Source: Pegoplata infirma
Taxonomy: Eukaryota > Arthropoda > Insecta > Diptera > Anthomyiidae
DNA: 64,000 nt
Direction of reading: 5' to 3'
Assembly (NCBI GenBank): GCA_963921195.1
Contig: OY992536.1
Coordinates: forward strand, 324,153,038-324,217,037
A program made the position numbers and the translations under genes. Below, piece after piece: positions 1 through 9,770 of the stretch (position 1 is the first letter of the stretch; every line of letters starts with the position of its first letter). Under the pieces are notes generated by a model. It saw nothing but the letters and a program-made list of their open reading frames with translations, ran no database searches and had not been told where the DNA came from.

Positions 1-724
1 GTTTTACAAATATTTTCTGCATCAAACTTTACTAGGGCACGTCTAAGACAGAAAGTTCGTCCGGCATATAGAAAATGCTTAAAAATTTTAAAGTATTCAA
101 TTTTTTTTTTTATAATTTTTTTGGGCCGAAATATAAAAAAAACAAGCAACAAAGTTAAATTCGACTTTGGTGATCACGGCCAAAGTATTGAAATATATAA
201 CTGGGACTTAGCATATTTACTTGTTGTTGCCATAACCAGTTTGGTATTGCATTTGAGCGAAAACGGTTCAAAAGTTATGAACGAAAATGTAAGAACACCT
301 CGAAAATTGTGGTATATTCAACATAACCTAAAAACAGAAAATGCTTTAATTCGGCTGCTGGTTGACACATGTGAACAGAATTGATCACCGAATGGTATTT
401 AAACAAGTACAAACATATTTTTTTACAAAAAAAAAAAAACATTTTCGTCAAATTTTTTTTTTACCAACAAATTTTTTTCGCGGATTTTTTTTTTTAATTT
501 TTGTTTTGTTTTGCAAATAAACTTTTTTACATCGTGGAGGGTAATAATACATTCGACAAAGTCGAATTTAACTTTGTTACTTGTTTTTTTTATATTTCGG
601 GCCAAAAAAAAATATAAATTTTTTTTTTTTAATACTTTAAAATGTTTAAGCATTTTCTATATGCTAGACGCACTTTCTGTCTTAGATGTGCCCTAGTAAA
701 ATTTGATGCAGAAAATATTTGTTA
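1..724. repeat. Fold-back structure with ~168-bp inverted arms
   Basis: Bases 1-170 are the reverse complement of about 557-724 with only scattered mismatches. The arms hold the 3' end of a mini-me-like element (reading TTAACTTTGTTACTTG on the right) plus outside DNA up to the GCAGAAAATATTTG motif. The loop is the body of the same mini-me-like element. The left arm starts at the window edge, so the true arm may be longer. Confidence 0.85.
173..592 (+). mobile_element. mini-me-like element, 3' part
   Basis: Shares the conserved 3' half seen in other copies: GGTATTGCATTTGAGCG, CGGTTCAAAAGTTATGAACG, TTCAACATAACCTAAAAA, a T-rich block, the GGAGGGTA motif and the TTCG-hairpin end before ACTTGTTTTTT. 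The 5' half with (TA)n and (GTCY)n is absent. It has no coding capacity. Confidence 0.75.
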
Positions 725-1285
725 CACATTTTAACCCTCTAACTGCCTTTTTTTATAGACTTTTTTGTATTTCTTTTAAAAAGGAACAAAAATTATCACT
801 TAAAACGGGAGCTAGAGGGTTAATTTGGTCAAAGAAAAGAATCATCATAAAATTTTATAAAACACATCAGAACATCATTTTAAGCTCAAAAGTATATTTG
901 CACTGTTTTTTGACGATATTTTTTAACACTGCTTTGGTAAAAAAAATAACAAACATTGATTTTTTATACTTGACCCTTTTTAAGCACTTTGCGCATGTTG
1001 CACAAACTTTGAGCATTTGACAACCCCTAGTGAAATTTTATGAGGAAAATATTTGTAGAACATTTTAACCCTCTAAATGGACGTTTTATTAGACTTCTGT
1101 GTTTAGTTTTTGAAAAAGGACTAAAATTACCCCTTAAAATGGCAGTTAGAGGGTTAAAATGTTCTAATAAAAGAATCGCCATAAAATTTCACTGAAGACA
1201 TCAAATCATATTTTGAAGATCAGATGTGTTTTTATTATAGTATTTTTGTCGTTTTCCAAACGCCTTTGTCAAAAATATGAAAACT
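691..1285 (+). repeat. Two diverged tandem units of ~330 and ~260 bp
   Basis: Each unit begins CCCTAGT(A/G)AAATTT, then GAAAATATTTGT. Next comes an inverted pair of AACCCTCTAA motifs about 75 bp apart, then an A-rich stretch and a diverged tail. The first unit overlaps the right arm of the fold-back at the window start, so that fold-back was made from a member of this array. The frame open at 703-1020 runs through repeat sequence and is not taken as a gene. Confidence 0.6.
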
Positions 1286-1439
1286 TCAGTGGGCTATAAA
1301 AAAGAAATTCGAACTGACTTTGCAAAACCCTTTGGTGATTTTGTCCACATGATAGTCTACTTTCATACGGTGTTGAAGGCATTGAGGCTCAATGCGATAA
1401 CCCAAAATTTGTTGCACAGTGTAATTTAATAAAAATTTA

Positions 1440-1777
1440 AATTTTTTTTTTGTATTTTTTTTTTTTTTAACTCTCATGAAATCTCGTTTAGTTTATATGT
1501 TTATATGTTTGGTAAAGTTTGAAAAAACAAGTTTTTTGTTTTTTTTTTGGAAAAAAAATTTTAAACTTGTTCAAACTTAAAAAAAAAATAAATAGATAAA
1601 TTTTGAGAAAATTTTACCTTGTGTCAATAAAAATTTACTGAAATTTTTTTTTCAAACATTTAATAAATTTTTACTAAAAATTTACTCAATACTATTAAAT
1701 CGATTATTGGTGCAAAATTGAGTAATTTTTTACTCAATTGTATTAAAAATTTACTCAAATATTTTTTTTTTTCTGTG
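1440..1777 (+). mobile_element. Truncated CACAGAAAAA-end TA MITE
   Basis: Matches the right 60% of the intact copies at 28818-29380 and 33045-33643: TTAACTCTCAT, TTTAGTTTATA, AAAAACAAGTTTTTTG, AAATTTACTCAATACTATT and the terminus TTTTCTGTG followed by TA. The left TIR is missing. Confidence 0.8.
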
Positions 1778-1792
1778 TAACAATTGATCTAT

Positions 1793-1938
1793 TTCGAATT
1801 GGAGTTTTCGAATCACAAATGGAATTTTCGAATTACAAATGGAATCTTCGAATTACAAGTTGAATCTTCGAATTAGAAATGGAATTTGTGAGTTACAAAT
1901 GAAATATTCGAAATGCTAGTTGAATTTTCGAATTAAAT
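1793..1938 (+). repeat. 20-bp minisatellite, about seven units
   Basis: Units follow the pattern TCGAATTACAAATGGAATCT with substitutions, in strict 20-bp register. It lies directly right of the truncated MITE. Confidence 0.85.
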
Positions 1939-2180
1939 CTGTAAATGGTGTAGAAATGACTCTCTGAAAGTTCTTTTCTTTGGAAAAAATTTATGAGTTT
2001 TTAAAGCTCAAACAATTTTGGTTAAACTAACGAACGTGGTATCAATAAGTATTTCTAACAAAAACAACTGCTAAAAAACAACTGTCATAAACTGTTGTAT
2101 TATATTTCATAAAATTTAGTTGATTTTAAACAACTTCATTTGAATGTTTGATCGTTTCAATGCAAAAAAAAAAAAATATA

Positions 2181-2426
2181 AACACAGAAAAATAAATTTC
2201 TAACTGAATTTTTCAGTTTCATCAACTCGAAATTTGGTTGCTTTTATTATATTCGGCTGTCCCAACAGAATTTCGCGTTTGTTTCTACTAAACACTAGTT
2301 ATATCAACCGAAATTAGTCGCTACTACCGATATTCAATTGTGACAACCTATTTGCAACTGCATCAAATGAATTTTGGCTGCATCAACTGAATTTCAGTTG
2401 GAAACTGGACAAATTTGTTTTTCCTG
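2181..2426. mobile_element. Short MITE with CACAGAAAAA-like ends
   Basis: The left end reads AACACAGAAAAATAAATT and the right end AATTTGTTTTTCCTG followed by TATA, so the ends are imperfect inverted repeats. The interior repeats short AACTGAATTT / CAACTGAATT motifs. It is probably in the same TA-targeting group as the CACAGAAAAA MITE. A related segment surrounds 59280-60210. Confidence 0.5.
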
Positions 2427-3026
2427 TATAACAAAAACCAACATGTTTTGAGATTCTGAGGAATTCTTTGTTTTGATAAAATTTCCTCTTTAAAGCTTCC
2501 CAGGTATTATCCACATAATTTTCTAAATAGCCGATTTCATAGCGTTTTATCAAAAAAAATCTGATGACATTACCTGATCGAACATTTCAGAATAATTTGG
2601 ATTCATGCAATTACATAATCATTGTAAAACCCTTAAAGATAAGGTGCGCCTTTTCATAATAATATTAGCGTAAAGGAACCTCTCGATTCACGAACTTTAA
2701 TCTCCTTAGAATTAAATCATTATAAATTATATCATTGTCAGATTTAACTACTCTGACGACTTATTTTATAAAAATTCAAGTTTTTGTAAAAAAAATTTCG
2801 AATTAAAATATTTTTTATGTTGAAATGTTCAAAAATCAGTACAATCAGTACATATTTAAAAAAATCAGTACAAATCAGTACAACGTTTTTTGATCAGTAC
2901 ACGTGATCAAAAATCAGTACATGTACTGATCAAATCAGAACGAATGTTCAGCCTAAATATAAGTCCATTTTTGTTGGCAAACTTTGATTGTTTTAATTCA
3001 AAACGAAAAAAACTCACATAAATTTT
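2427..3026. other. Gene-free AT-rich stretch with TCAGTACA repeats
   Basis: No coding signal. From 2834 to 2942 the motif TCAGTACA recurs six times, irregularly spaced, including the palindrome TCAGTACATGTACTGA. It may be a degraded element end, but no TSD was found. Confidence 0.5.
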
Positions 3027-3545
3027 TAGAGTCCGACCGAATATTCGGTTTCGGTCTCGGTTTCGGCCGAATAATGGGGTTTCGGCCTCTATTCGGTATT
3101 CGGCAAAATTGTGGCCGAATATTAGCCGAAACCGAAACTTTTGGTATTTTAAAAAATATGTAAAAAAGTCGGTGAATTTTTTGATTTCGTATTTCATTAC
3201 ACTTGTTTCAATCCAATTGAAGAATATGTTAGAAGTTTATGCAATAAATGTAAAACTGTTTCAGTTCAAAAATTATTTTCTCCTAATCTGCAAATGAAAT
3301 ACACATTTTTTTTGTAAGTTTTTTAAAAAACATTTTTATTTTCAAAAATACAACAATTCCTATGGTTTAAAAGCATTATATGCTGTATATTAATCTTTAA
3401 CAACTTTTTAATAATTTTATTCATGTCATTTTTAATTTTTTTTAAGTTTTGGTTTCGGTTCGGTTTCGGCCGAATATTACTTTTTCGGCCGAATATTCGG
3501 TTCGGTTTCGGTTCGGCCTCGAAAACTGGTTTCGGTCGGACTCTA
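3027..3545. mobile_element. Non-autonomous hAT-type element (TTCGG family), copy 1
   Basis: 519 bp. It begins TAGAGTCCGACCGAATATTC and ends TTCGGTCGGACTCTA, and is flanked by near-identical 8-bp TSDs TAAATTTT (3019-3026) and TAAATTTC (3546-3553). The outer 100 bp on each side are full of TTCGG/CCGAA repeats that can form many alternative hairpins; the middle is plain AT-rich DNA. No transposase is encoded. A second copy lies at 59623-60111. The 8-bp TSD and the TAG start are as known for hAT. Confidence 0.85.
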
Positions 3546-3755
3546 TAAATTTCTCAATTAAATTTAGCGGCGTTTGGAATAGTTTTGTAAAAATTTCCAC
3601 ATTTTCGATGAAACATTGATCAAATTAATTTTTTAAACACAATTTAGATTGATAGCAACCAAAGCTGTCTAATTTTTTTTTACGTTCATCGCCAAACCTT
3701 ATGTAAAAAATCGCCAGAAATCGCCAAAATTAAATTTTATTCTGCTTTCGTCAAT

Positions 3756-4443
3756 AAAAATAAGTGAGAGTGTTACAATCGGCTGTGCCGAATCTTTTAT
3801 ATCCTCCAAAATGTAAAAAACTATATAAAAAATCCAGTGGCGTTTTTTTTGGGGGGGGGGGGAATGGTGGAAGACGTTAGGGGGCACCTTCCCCTTGCGA
3901 TTTTGAACTTCTTCTGAGATAAGAATGTTGTATTTGCTTAGCAAAAGTACAAAAAACCCTGCAAAATTTGTGCCAAACTTCGGAAGTCTAGCTCTTTTAT
4001 TTTGGACTGCATCGTGACCTCTACAGACGGACGGACGGAATTCACTACAATGTCTTAGAATCGATCACTGATCAATAAAATATATACTTTATGGGGTCCT
4101 AGACCGATATTTTACCCCCATACTGTAGTTAGAGGGTATAAAAATCCAGGGGCGTCATTGTTTTTCGGGGAGGGCTTGGTGGGAATCGTTAAGGGGACCG
4201 ACCCCTTGCGATTTTGAACTTCTTCTGGGATAAGAATGTAGCATTTGCTTAGCAAAAGTACAAAAAACGCTGTAAAAAAAAATCGGTTTTCTTAGGTTGG
4301 TTTAGTTCTCCAAGGGAGAACTTTTTTCCCCTTGGTCCGATTTTGCCCATTTCCGAACTTAACCTGCCTAGAAATATAAGACATATTCGTGCCACACTTC
4401 GGAAGTCTAGCTCTTTTATTTTGGACTTTATCGTGTCCTTTAC
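3756..4443. repeat. Two copies of a GACGTTAGGGGGCACC repeat with poly-G tract
   Basis: Copy one (3756-4021) has TGAGAGTGTTACAATCGGC, a run of 12 G after T8 near 3841-3862, CCCCTTGCGATTTTGAACTT and GGAAGTCTAGCTCTTTTATT. Copy two (4141-4443) repeats the same order and adds CTTAGGTTGGTTTAGTTCTC. A third copy is at 51830-52282, where it is split by a transposon. The copies end in (GGAC)n-like tracts as in mini-me, so this may be a distant branch of that group. Confidence 0.7.
4022..4140 (-). mobile_element. mini-me-like 5' end
   Basis: Read on the minus strand: the terminal hairpin (AGAGGGTATA form), the CCCATAAAGTATAT motif, the core, then the (GTCY)n tract CCGTCCGTCCGTC. It lies between two copies of the GACGTTAGGGGG repeat. 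Confidence 0.75.
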
Positions 4444-4490
4444 ACTAAAAAAAATATGTAATTAACTGTTTGTAGTTTATTAAGAGGGAT

Positions 4491-4700
4491 GTCACAGACT
4501 CAATTCCGTTCGGATTTGGAAAAAGTGGTTTACTCGTAAAACGCAAAGGGAATATTTTTTTTTCGGAATGAAACCACTTGTATGCAATTCAATTCCACTT
4601 TGATTTTTAAAAGTGATTTCATTCCGAAAATTATAATATTCGTTTTGTGTTTTACGAGCAAACCACTTTTTTGAAATCCGAACGGAATTGAGTCTGTGAC
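4491..4700. mobile_element. Palindromic MITE, 210 bp
   Basis: The two halves are reverse complements along most of their length, from GTCACAGACTCAATTCCG at the left to CGGAATTGAGTCTGTGAC at the right, with a short A/T-rich centre. The inner halves share TTTACGAG(C)AAACCACTTTTT. Flanks are GGGAT and ATGTC; a TSD is not clear. Confidence 0.8.
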
Positions 4701-5356
4701 ATGTCTCTTAAAAAGTTTTACGTTTAGTCGTTTTTAAATGAAAAAACATTTGTTTGATGTTCAGTTTTTATTAATGACTACTTCTGTCTTTTGTTTCAAA
4801 AATAACACACTAAAAAATAAAGACTTTCATTAACATTTAATTTTTAAAGTCATTTATTTTCGTTCTGTAAGTAAAAACTACTGATTATTCTTTAAATTTG
4901 GCAAATGCCAATTGGAATTAAAAATATCCTCTTTTAAATGCGCAACTGAATTACAAAAGCTTATTCGCCATATTGGATCCGCCATTTTGAATTTCAAATC
5001 ATTAATTCCAAAACCAGTTTTAACATCCGAAAAACCATTGAAATCTAAGTTTTTGGCCAAAAGGGACAACATAAAATAAATCTTAATTTTAAATTTGTCG
5101 CCAAATTGGATCCGCCATTTTGAATTATAAAAGTCTGAGCTCATATTTGTTATTATCGACCACAAATACATCAACAATAGTTTTATTAAATGGAAAAAAC
5201 AAAGAATTAAAATATCATGTCCGCCATTTTGGATCCGCCATTTTGAATTTAAAAATTTTGTTTTTCAGAATCGTGATCGTGATATACGTTAAGCGGTATA
5301 TTTATGGCCAAATTCAGGAATGCTTGCCCACAGTGGAGTGGATGGTATTAATTTTA
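4701..5356. other. Gene-free stretch with three GGATCCGCCATTTTGAATT repeats
   Basis: The motif TTGGATCCGCCATTTTGAAT occurs near 4970, 5103 and 5228, spaced about 125-132 bp with diverged DNA between. The small frames here (for example the minus-strand one at 4878-5177) span the repeats and give no recognisable protein. Confidence 0.6.
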
Positions 5357-5390
5357 GTGCGCTGAACACGAAAATCAAAAAAATTTTAAA

Positions 5391-5513
5391 ATCGGTCGAA
5401 TGGTTTTCGAGATATCGTTAAAATTGGCAAAAAATTACTATTTTTTCCAACGATCAAGAATTAGAAAAAAAAAAACAAATAGCGATATCTCGAAAACCGT
5501 TCGACCGATTTAA
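5391..5513. repeat. Short inverted repeat around ATATCTCGAAAACC
   Basis: ATCGGTCGAATGGTTTTCGA at 5391 matches TCGAAAACCGTTCGACCGAT near 5494-5513 in inverted order, with about 85 bp of AT-rich DNA between. Confidence 0.6.
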
Positions 5514-5650
5514 ATTTTTTTTAGATATTTGTGCGCAGCTCGTCAAAATTAATAAGTATGATGCAACGCGATGCAGCGCAAGACATTTAGTTTTTATACC
5601 CTCCACTCTGGTGATAGTGGGTATATATAAGTTTGTCATTCCGTTTGTAA

Positions 5651-6120
5651 TAGTGCGTTTACATTGGATTTCTAATCTAGTAAATTGCTATTTTAATCTA
5701 CTTTGCAATCTGTACCGTTTACATTGTCATTTTTTACATTTGAGAAGATTAAGATTGGCATTTATAACAACAAGTTGGCAATAAATGTGTGTGACTGCGT
5801 CAAAAGACAGCGACGGTAATTAGTCGTCGTATGATTAACAAGGACAGTGACGGCGTTTACAAATAACAATGACGGCGGCATAAACATAATTGGCGGCGCC
5901 ATCAAAACTGCAGGCTTTGTGTTGGTGTTTTTCAGTGTTGGAAAATGCAAATAATAGAAATACAGAGTTGTATCTAACTTTACCAGATTGCGTTTGCCGA
6001 TTAGAGTCTAAACTACTAGATTGAAAAAAATAAATTTGTATGGGCAATCTAATAGATTGTAACTGGATTGGAGCCACAATCTACTTTAAGCTAGCTTAGA
6101 GGACCAGTGTAAATGCACTA
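5651..6120. mobile_element. Non-autonomous DNA transposon with 3-bp TAA TSD
   Basis: 470 bp. It starts TAGTGCGTTTACATTGG and ends CCAGTGTAAATGCACTA, inverted apart from two mismatches. It interrupts a mini-me element at GTTTGTAA/CTC, and TAA is present on both sides (5648-5650, 6121-6123). The interior has GACGGCG repeats and AATCTA/TAGATT motifs; no protein. A 3-bp TAA duplication fits PIF/Harbinger, but the termini are not the usual GGG type, so the family is tentative. Confidence 0.8.
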
Positions 6121-6153
6121 TAACTCATCGAAATATCGATCTGGGATCCCATA

Positions 6154-7162
6154 AAGTGCTCCAAAAAAATTAAATTGGTAGATACTGACCCTAACTTACC
6201 CTAGATATATTCATTTCGAGGTAAAAATACGACTCACAAAAATTAAGAACGATCGGACATGGATAAGGTGTTCCGCATGGGCCTTGAAGTTTAGAAAACG
6301 GATTACAAGGAAAAAAATTAATTTTTTTCTGTTTTCTAAATCTTTTTCGTATTTTAAGTTAAGTTTAAATTCAAGTGGTTACAGAATTATAATACGGAGT
6401 AAAATGTCTTTCTAATAAGGTACCAAAAACTGAAATCGGTTGAAAATCAGCCAAGTTATTACAACTTCCCCAGGCATCCAACGTATGGCAGACCACTTGA
6501 TTAAGCAATACAATCCGATTTTTGAGATTCACTGAAATTTTCTACTGTAATAACATTTTTTTATTCTTCAAGTTCAAATTTAATTAGATGACAAGTATTT
6601 TTCATATTGTGTTTTGCTAACATTTTTTAAATTAATGCTAAAAATGCCTGCATTTTCAACATTCTTTTGAAATCTCTATTTTAAAAAAAAAATTTTGTTT
6701 TTGTTTTAAAATTTGGAAAAATCAAAACAATATTACACTGAAACATGAATAATGAAAAAATATTATTACAGTAGAAAATTTCAATAAATTTAAAAAAGGG
6801 ACTCGTATTCTTTAATCAAGTGGTATGACACACGCTAGTTGCCTGGGGAAGTTGTAATAACTTGGCTGATTTTCAACCGATTTTAGTTTTTAGTACCTTA
6901 TTAGAAAGGCATTTTACTCCACATCATAATTCTGTAATGACTTGAATTAAAACTTAAATTAAAATACCAAAAAAATTTAGAAAACTAAAAAAAAATCATA
7001 TTTTTCCTTGTAATCCGTTTTTTAAACTTCAAGGACCATACTAAACGCCTTACCCATTTCCGATCGTTCTAAATTTTTGTGAGACGTATTTTTACCTCGA
7101 AATGAATATATCTAGGGTAAGTTAGAGTCAATATCTACCAATTAATTTTTTTTGGATCACCA
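6154..7162. mobile_element. Fold-back element (GGTGMTCCAAAAAAA ends), short copy
   Basis: About 1 kb, flanked by TA on both sides within a mini-me sequence. Arms of over 400 bp are inverted: left TTGGTAGATACTGACC, AGCCAAGTTATTACAACTTC, CCCCAGGCA; right the reverse of each. The centre is A/T-rich. It is a shorter relative of the 6.4-kb element at 50863-57290, sharing the GAAAATCAGCCAAGTTA and CTTCCCCAGGCA blocks. No coding region. Confidence 0.8.
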
Positions 7163-7665
7163 TATAAAATAAATCAGAGCCAAAAAATAAAAGGTGCAAT
7201 TTTAAAAATTTAAAAGAAAATAGAAAGAATTGTGATCACATCTCGAATTATGGCATAAAAGTTGCGTAATTTAGAGTAGAATTTTTATAGATTTTTACAA
7301 AAAAATCGAAGGTTTCGAACTTTTTCAAAAAGTCGATTATAGTTTTTAAACGTCAAAAAATAAGTGATAATTACTTCGAATAATTTTTTCATATTTTTTT
7401 TCTAAAACTACATTTAAGTACCAACAAAACGTTGTCCAACTTTTTTTTAAATATCTATATTTTTTAATGGTCAAAATTAATTAAAAATTTAAATTTTTTA
7501 ATTTTTTGGAGAAAATCGCCATTTTGAAAAATTGATTACTCAACACCATCTTGAAATATAAAGCTGAAAATTGGTGTCCAAGTTGCATTTAATAAATACT
7601 AAAACATATCCAAAAATAAAATAAATCGAAAGGGTTCGGGTCTAAAAGTGAGTGATTTGGCTTGG
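7163..7665. other. AT-rich inserted segment, unidentified
   Basis: No gene. Its right end GATTTGGCTTGGAATGCCCC resembles the internal GGTATTCCATGCCAAATC motif of the 9771-11683 element, so it is probably a remnant of a related hairpin element sitting inside the mini-me. Confidence 0.45.
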
Positions 7666-8184
7666 AATGCCCCATATATATTCATGATTCCCGATCGATT
7701 TTAAGACATTCTAGCGATGTCCGTCTGTCTGTGGAAAATGCTGTCACGGACAAAATATTGCGCAGAGATGATTGAAACTTAACATATTTATTGGAAGTTC
7801 TCCCGAGAAGTTTGATATTGCATTTGAGCGATGTCGGTTCAGCGGTTCAAAAGTTATGAACGAAAATGTAAGTACATTTCAGTACATTCAACATAACCTA
7901 AAAATACAAAATGCTTTAATTCGGCCTCTAGTTGACATATGTGAACATAGTTGAACACCAAATGGTATTTAAACAAGTACGAACATATTTTTTTGACAAA
8001 AAAAGATAAAAATCGCGGATTTTTTTTACAAAAATTTTTTTCGCGGAAATTTTTTTTTCAAAAAAAAATTTTTTTTTTCAAAACTAATTTCCTTTTAAAT
8101 GAATTTTTTTGCAATAATCTTTTGGAAATTGTGGAGGTTATCACCACATTCGGCAAGGCCGAATTAACTTTTTTACTTGTTTTT

Positions 8185-8818
8185 TATACCCTCCACTTAG
8201 TGATAGAGGGTATATATAAGTTTGTCATTCCGTTTGTAACTCATCGAAATATCGGTCTGGGACCCCATAAAGTATATATATTCATGATGCCCGATCGATT
8301 TTAAGACATTCTAGCGATGTCCGTCTGTCCGTCTGTCCGTCTGTCCGTCTGTCTGTCTGTTGAAAATGCTCTCGCGGACAAAATATTGCACAGAGATGAC
8401 TGAAACTTAACATATATATTGGAAGTTCTCCCGAGAAGTTTGGTATTGCATTTGAGCGATATCGGTTCAGCGGTTCAAAAGTTATGAACGAAAATGTAAG
8501 CACACCTAAAAAATTTCAGTACATTCAACATAACCTAAAAATACAAAATGCTTTAATTCGGCTTCTGGTTGACATATGCGAACATAATTGGACACCAAAT
8601 GGTACGAACATATTTTTTGACAAAAAAAAAAAAAAAAAAATCGCGGATTTTTTTTTTACCAAAATTTTTTTTCGCGGAAATTTTTTTCAATTTTTTTTTT
8701 TTTTTCAAAAGTAATTTCCATTTAAATAAAGTTGTTTGCAATAATCTTTTTGAAATTGTGGAGGGTATCACTACATTCGGCAAGGCCGAATTTAACTTTT
8801 TTACTTGTTTTTTTTTTT
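8185..8818 (+). mobile_element. mini-me-like element, complete copy
   Basis: Best reference copy in the window, ~634 bp. The 5' end is the hairpin TATACCCTC...GAGGGTATA. Next come GTTTGTCATTCCGTTTGTAA, CCCATAAAGTATATATATTC, a ~35-bp core, the (GTCY)n tract at 8319-8359, and a 3' half with TTGAGCGATATCGGTTCAGC. It ends with the hairpin TTCGGCAAGGCCGAA and ACTTGTTTTTT. The order (TA)n, core, (GTCY)n is as described for dipteran mini-me elements. It carries only short chance frames. Confidence 0.85.
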
Positions 8819-9770
8819 AATTTTGGCCCAATTTTGTTCTCACAAACTTAATATGCGTGCGGCACGGCAATTTTCAACCGATCGAGCTTATATTTTTGTC
8901 AAAAATTTTCTTTTTTAAGTTAACCTAACACAAAATTGGCCTTCAATTTTGAAACAGGTGAGTTTTCAATTTTGCCATACATTGAAGGTCCACCTTCGTA
9001 CACTAATATAAAAAAAAAAATATTTGAATATTTTTTTTGAAAACCGACCTTTAATTGCGCTTTGGACAATAACCAAAATTTTTGTTTATTGGGTATGCCC
9101 TAAAACTGTTTGTTTGTCCACATTTAACCCTCACTTTTTGGTTTCTTGAAATATTTACATTATTTTTTCTGGCATGAAAAATGTAAAAAAAAACTCAGAC
9201 GGATATTTTGAGTGAATGGAGTGTATATTTTCAGGATACAGTTATTATTAATTTTAATAATATTAAATAACAACAACAAAAAAGACAAAAAGAGAAAGAA
9301 CTAACAAATAATAATGGGGTACAATTACAAACATTTTCATTTTGTGTCATTTGTCAGTGAATATGAAGGAAGGAAGGAAGGAATGACTGACTGAAATAAT
9401 GAATTAATGAATGGTAATGAAATGATATTATGTAATTTTGTAGCCCTATTATTATTTTCATATGTCTGAATCAAATGAAATGAATGAATAAATGTTAATA
9501 ATTTGACCTTTATAGCCTGAAGCGATACAACAACATAAAAAAAACAACTAAATGTTTTTTATTTCATCTTCAACCCAAAACCCATAATCCAGCTGTGAAT
9601 TTTATTTGATTTTTATTAGATTTTTAATATTGCAACTAGGGGTTGCAGAGTTTGAGTAAATTATAATAAAAAAAAAAGAAGACTGTTAAAAATGTTCAGT
9701 TTTTTTTTTGTTTTTTAATTAAATGAAGCCATTTTTTATTTGCTATTAACATAAATAGGTACCTGAATAT
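8819..9770. other. Gene-free stretch with an (AAGG)n microsatellite
   Basis: No gene, TIR or TSD recognised. (AAGG)n lies at 9365-9383 followed by GACTGACTGA. From about 9240 the sequence is CAACAACAA- and AATAATAA-rich and may be ordinary intergenic DNA of the host. Confidence 0.5.

Larger units (their letters stand above)
5595..8175 (+). mobile_element. mini-me-like element split by nested insertions
   Basis: Pieces at 5595-5650, 6121-6153 and 7666-8175 join in the right order to give one element like the intact one at 8185-8818: TATACCCTCCAC, GTTTGTCATTCCGTTTGTAA, CTCATCGAAATATCG, CCCATA, then TATATTCATGATTCCC, the core, (GTCY)n, and a 3' end CGGCAAGGCCGAA...ACTTGTTTTTT. The breaks are the insertions at 5651-6120 and 6154-7162, plus a third segment to 7665. 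Confidence 0.8.

Noticed and set aside
121..384. 87-codon frame as a gene
   Set aside because: It lies wholly in a mini-me copy and similar frames appear in other copies with stops; no domain.
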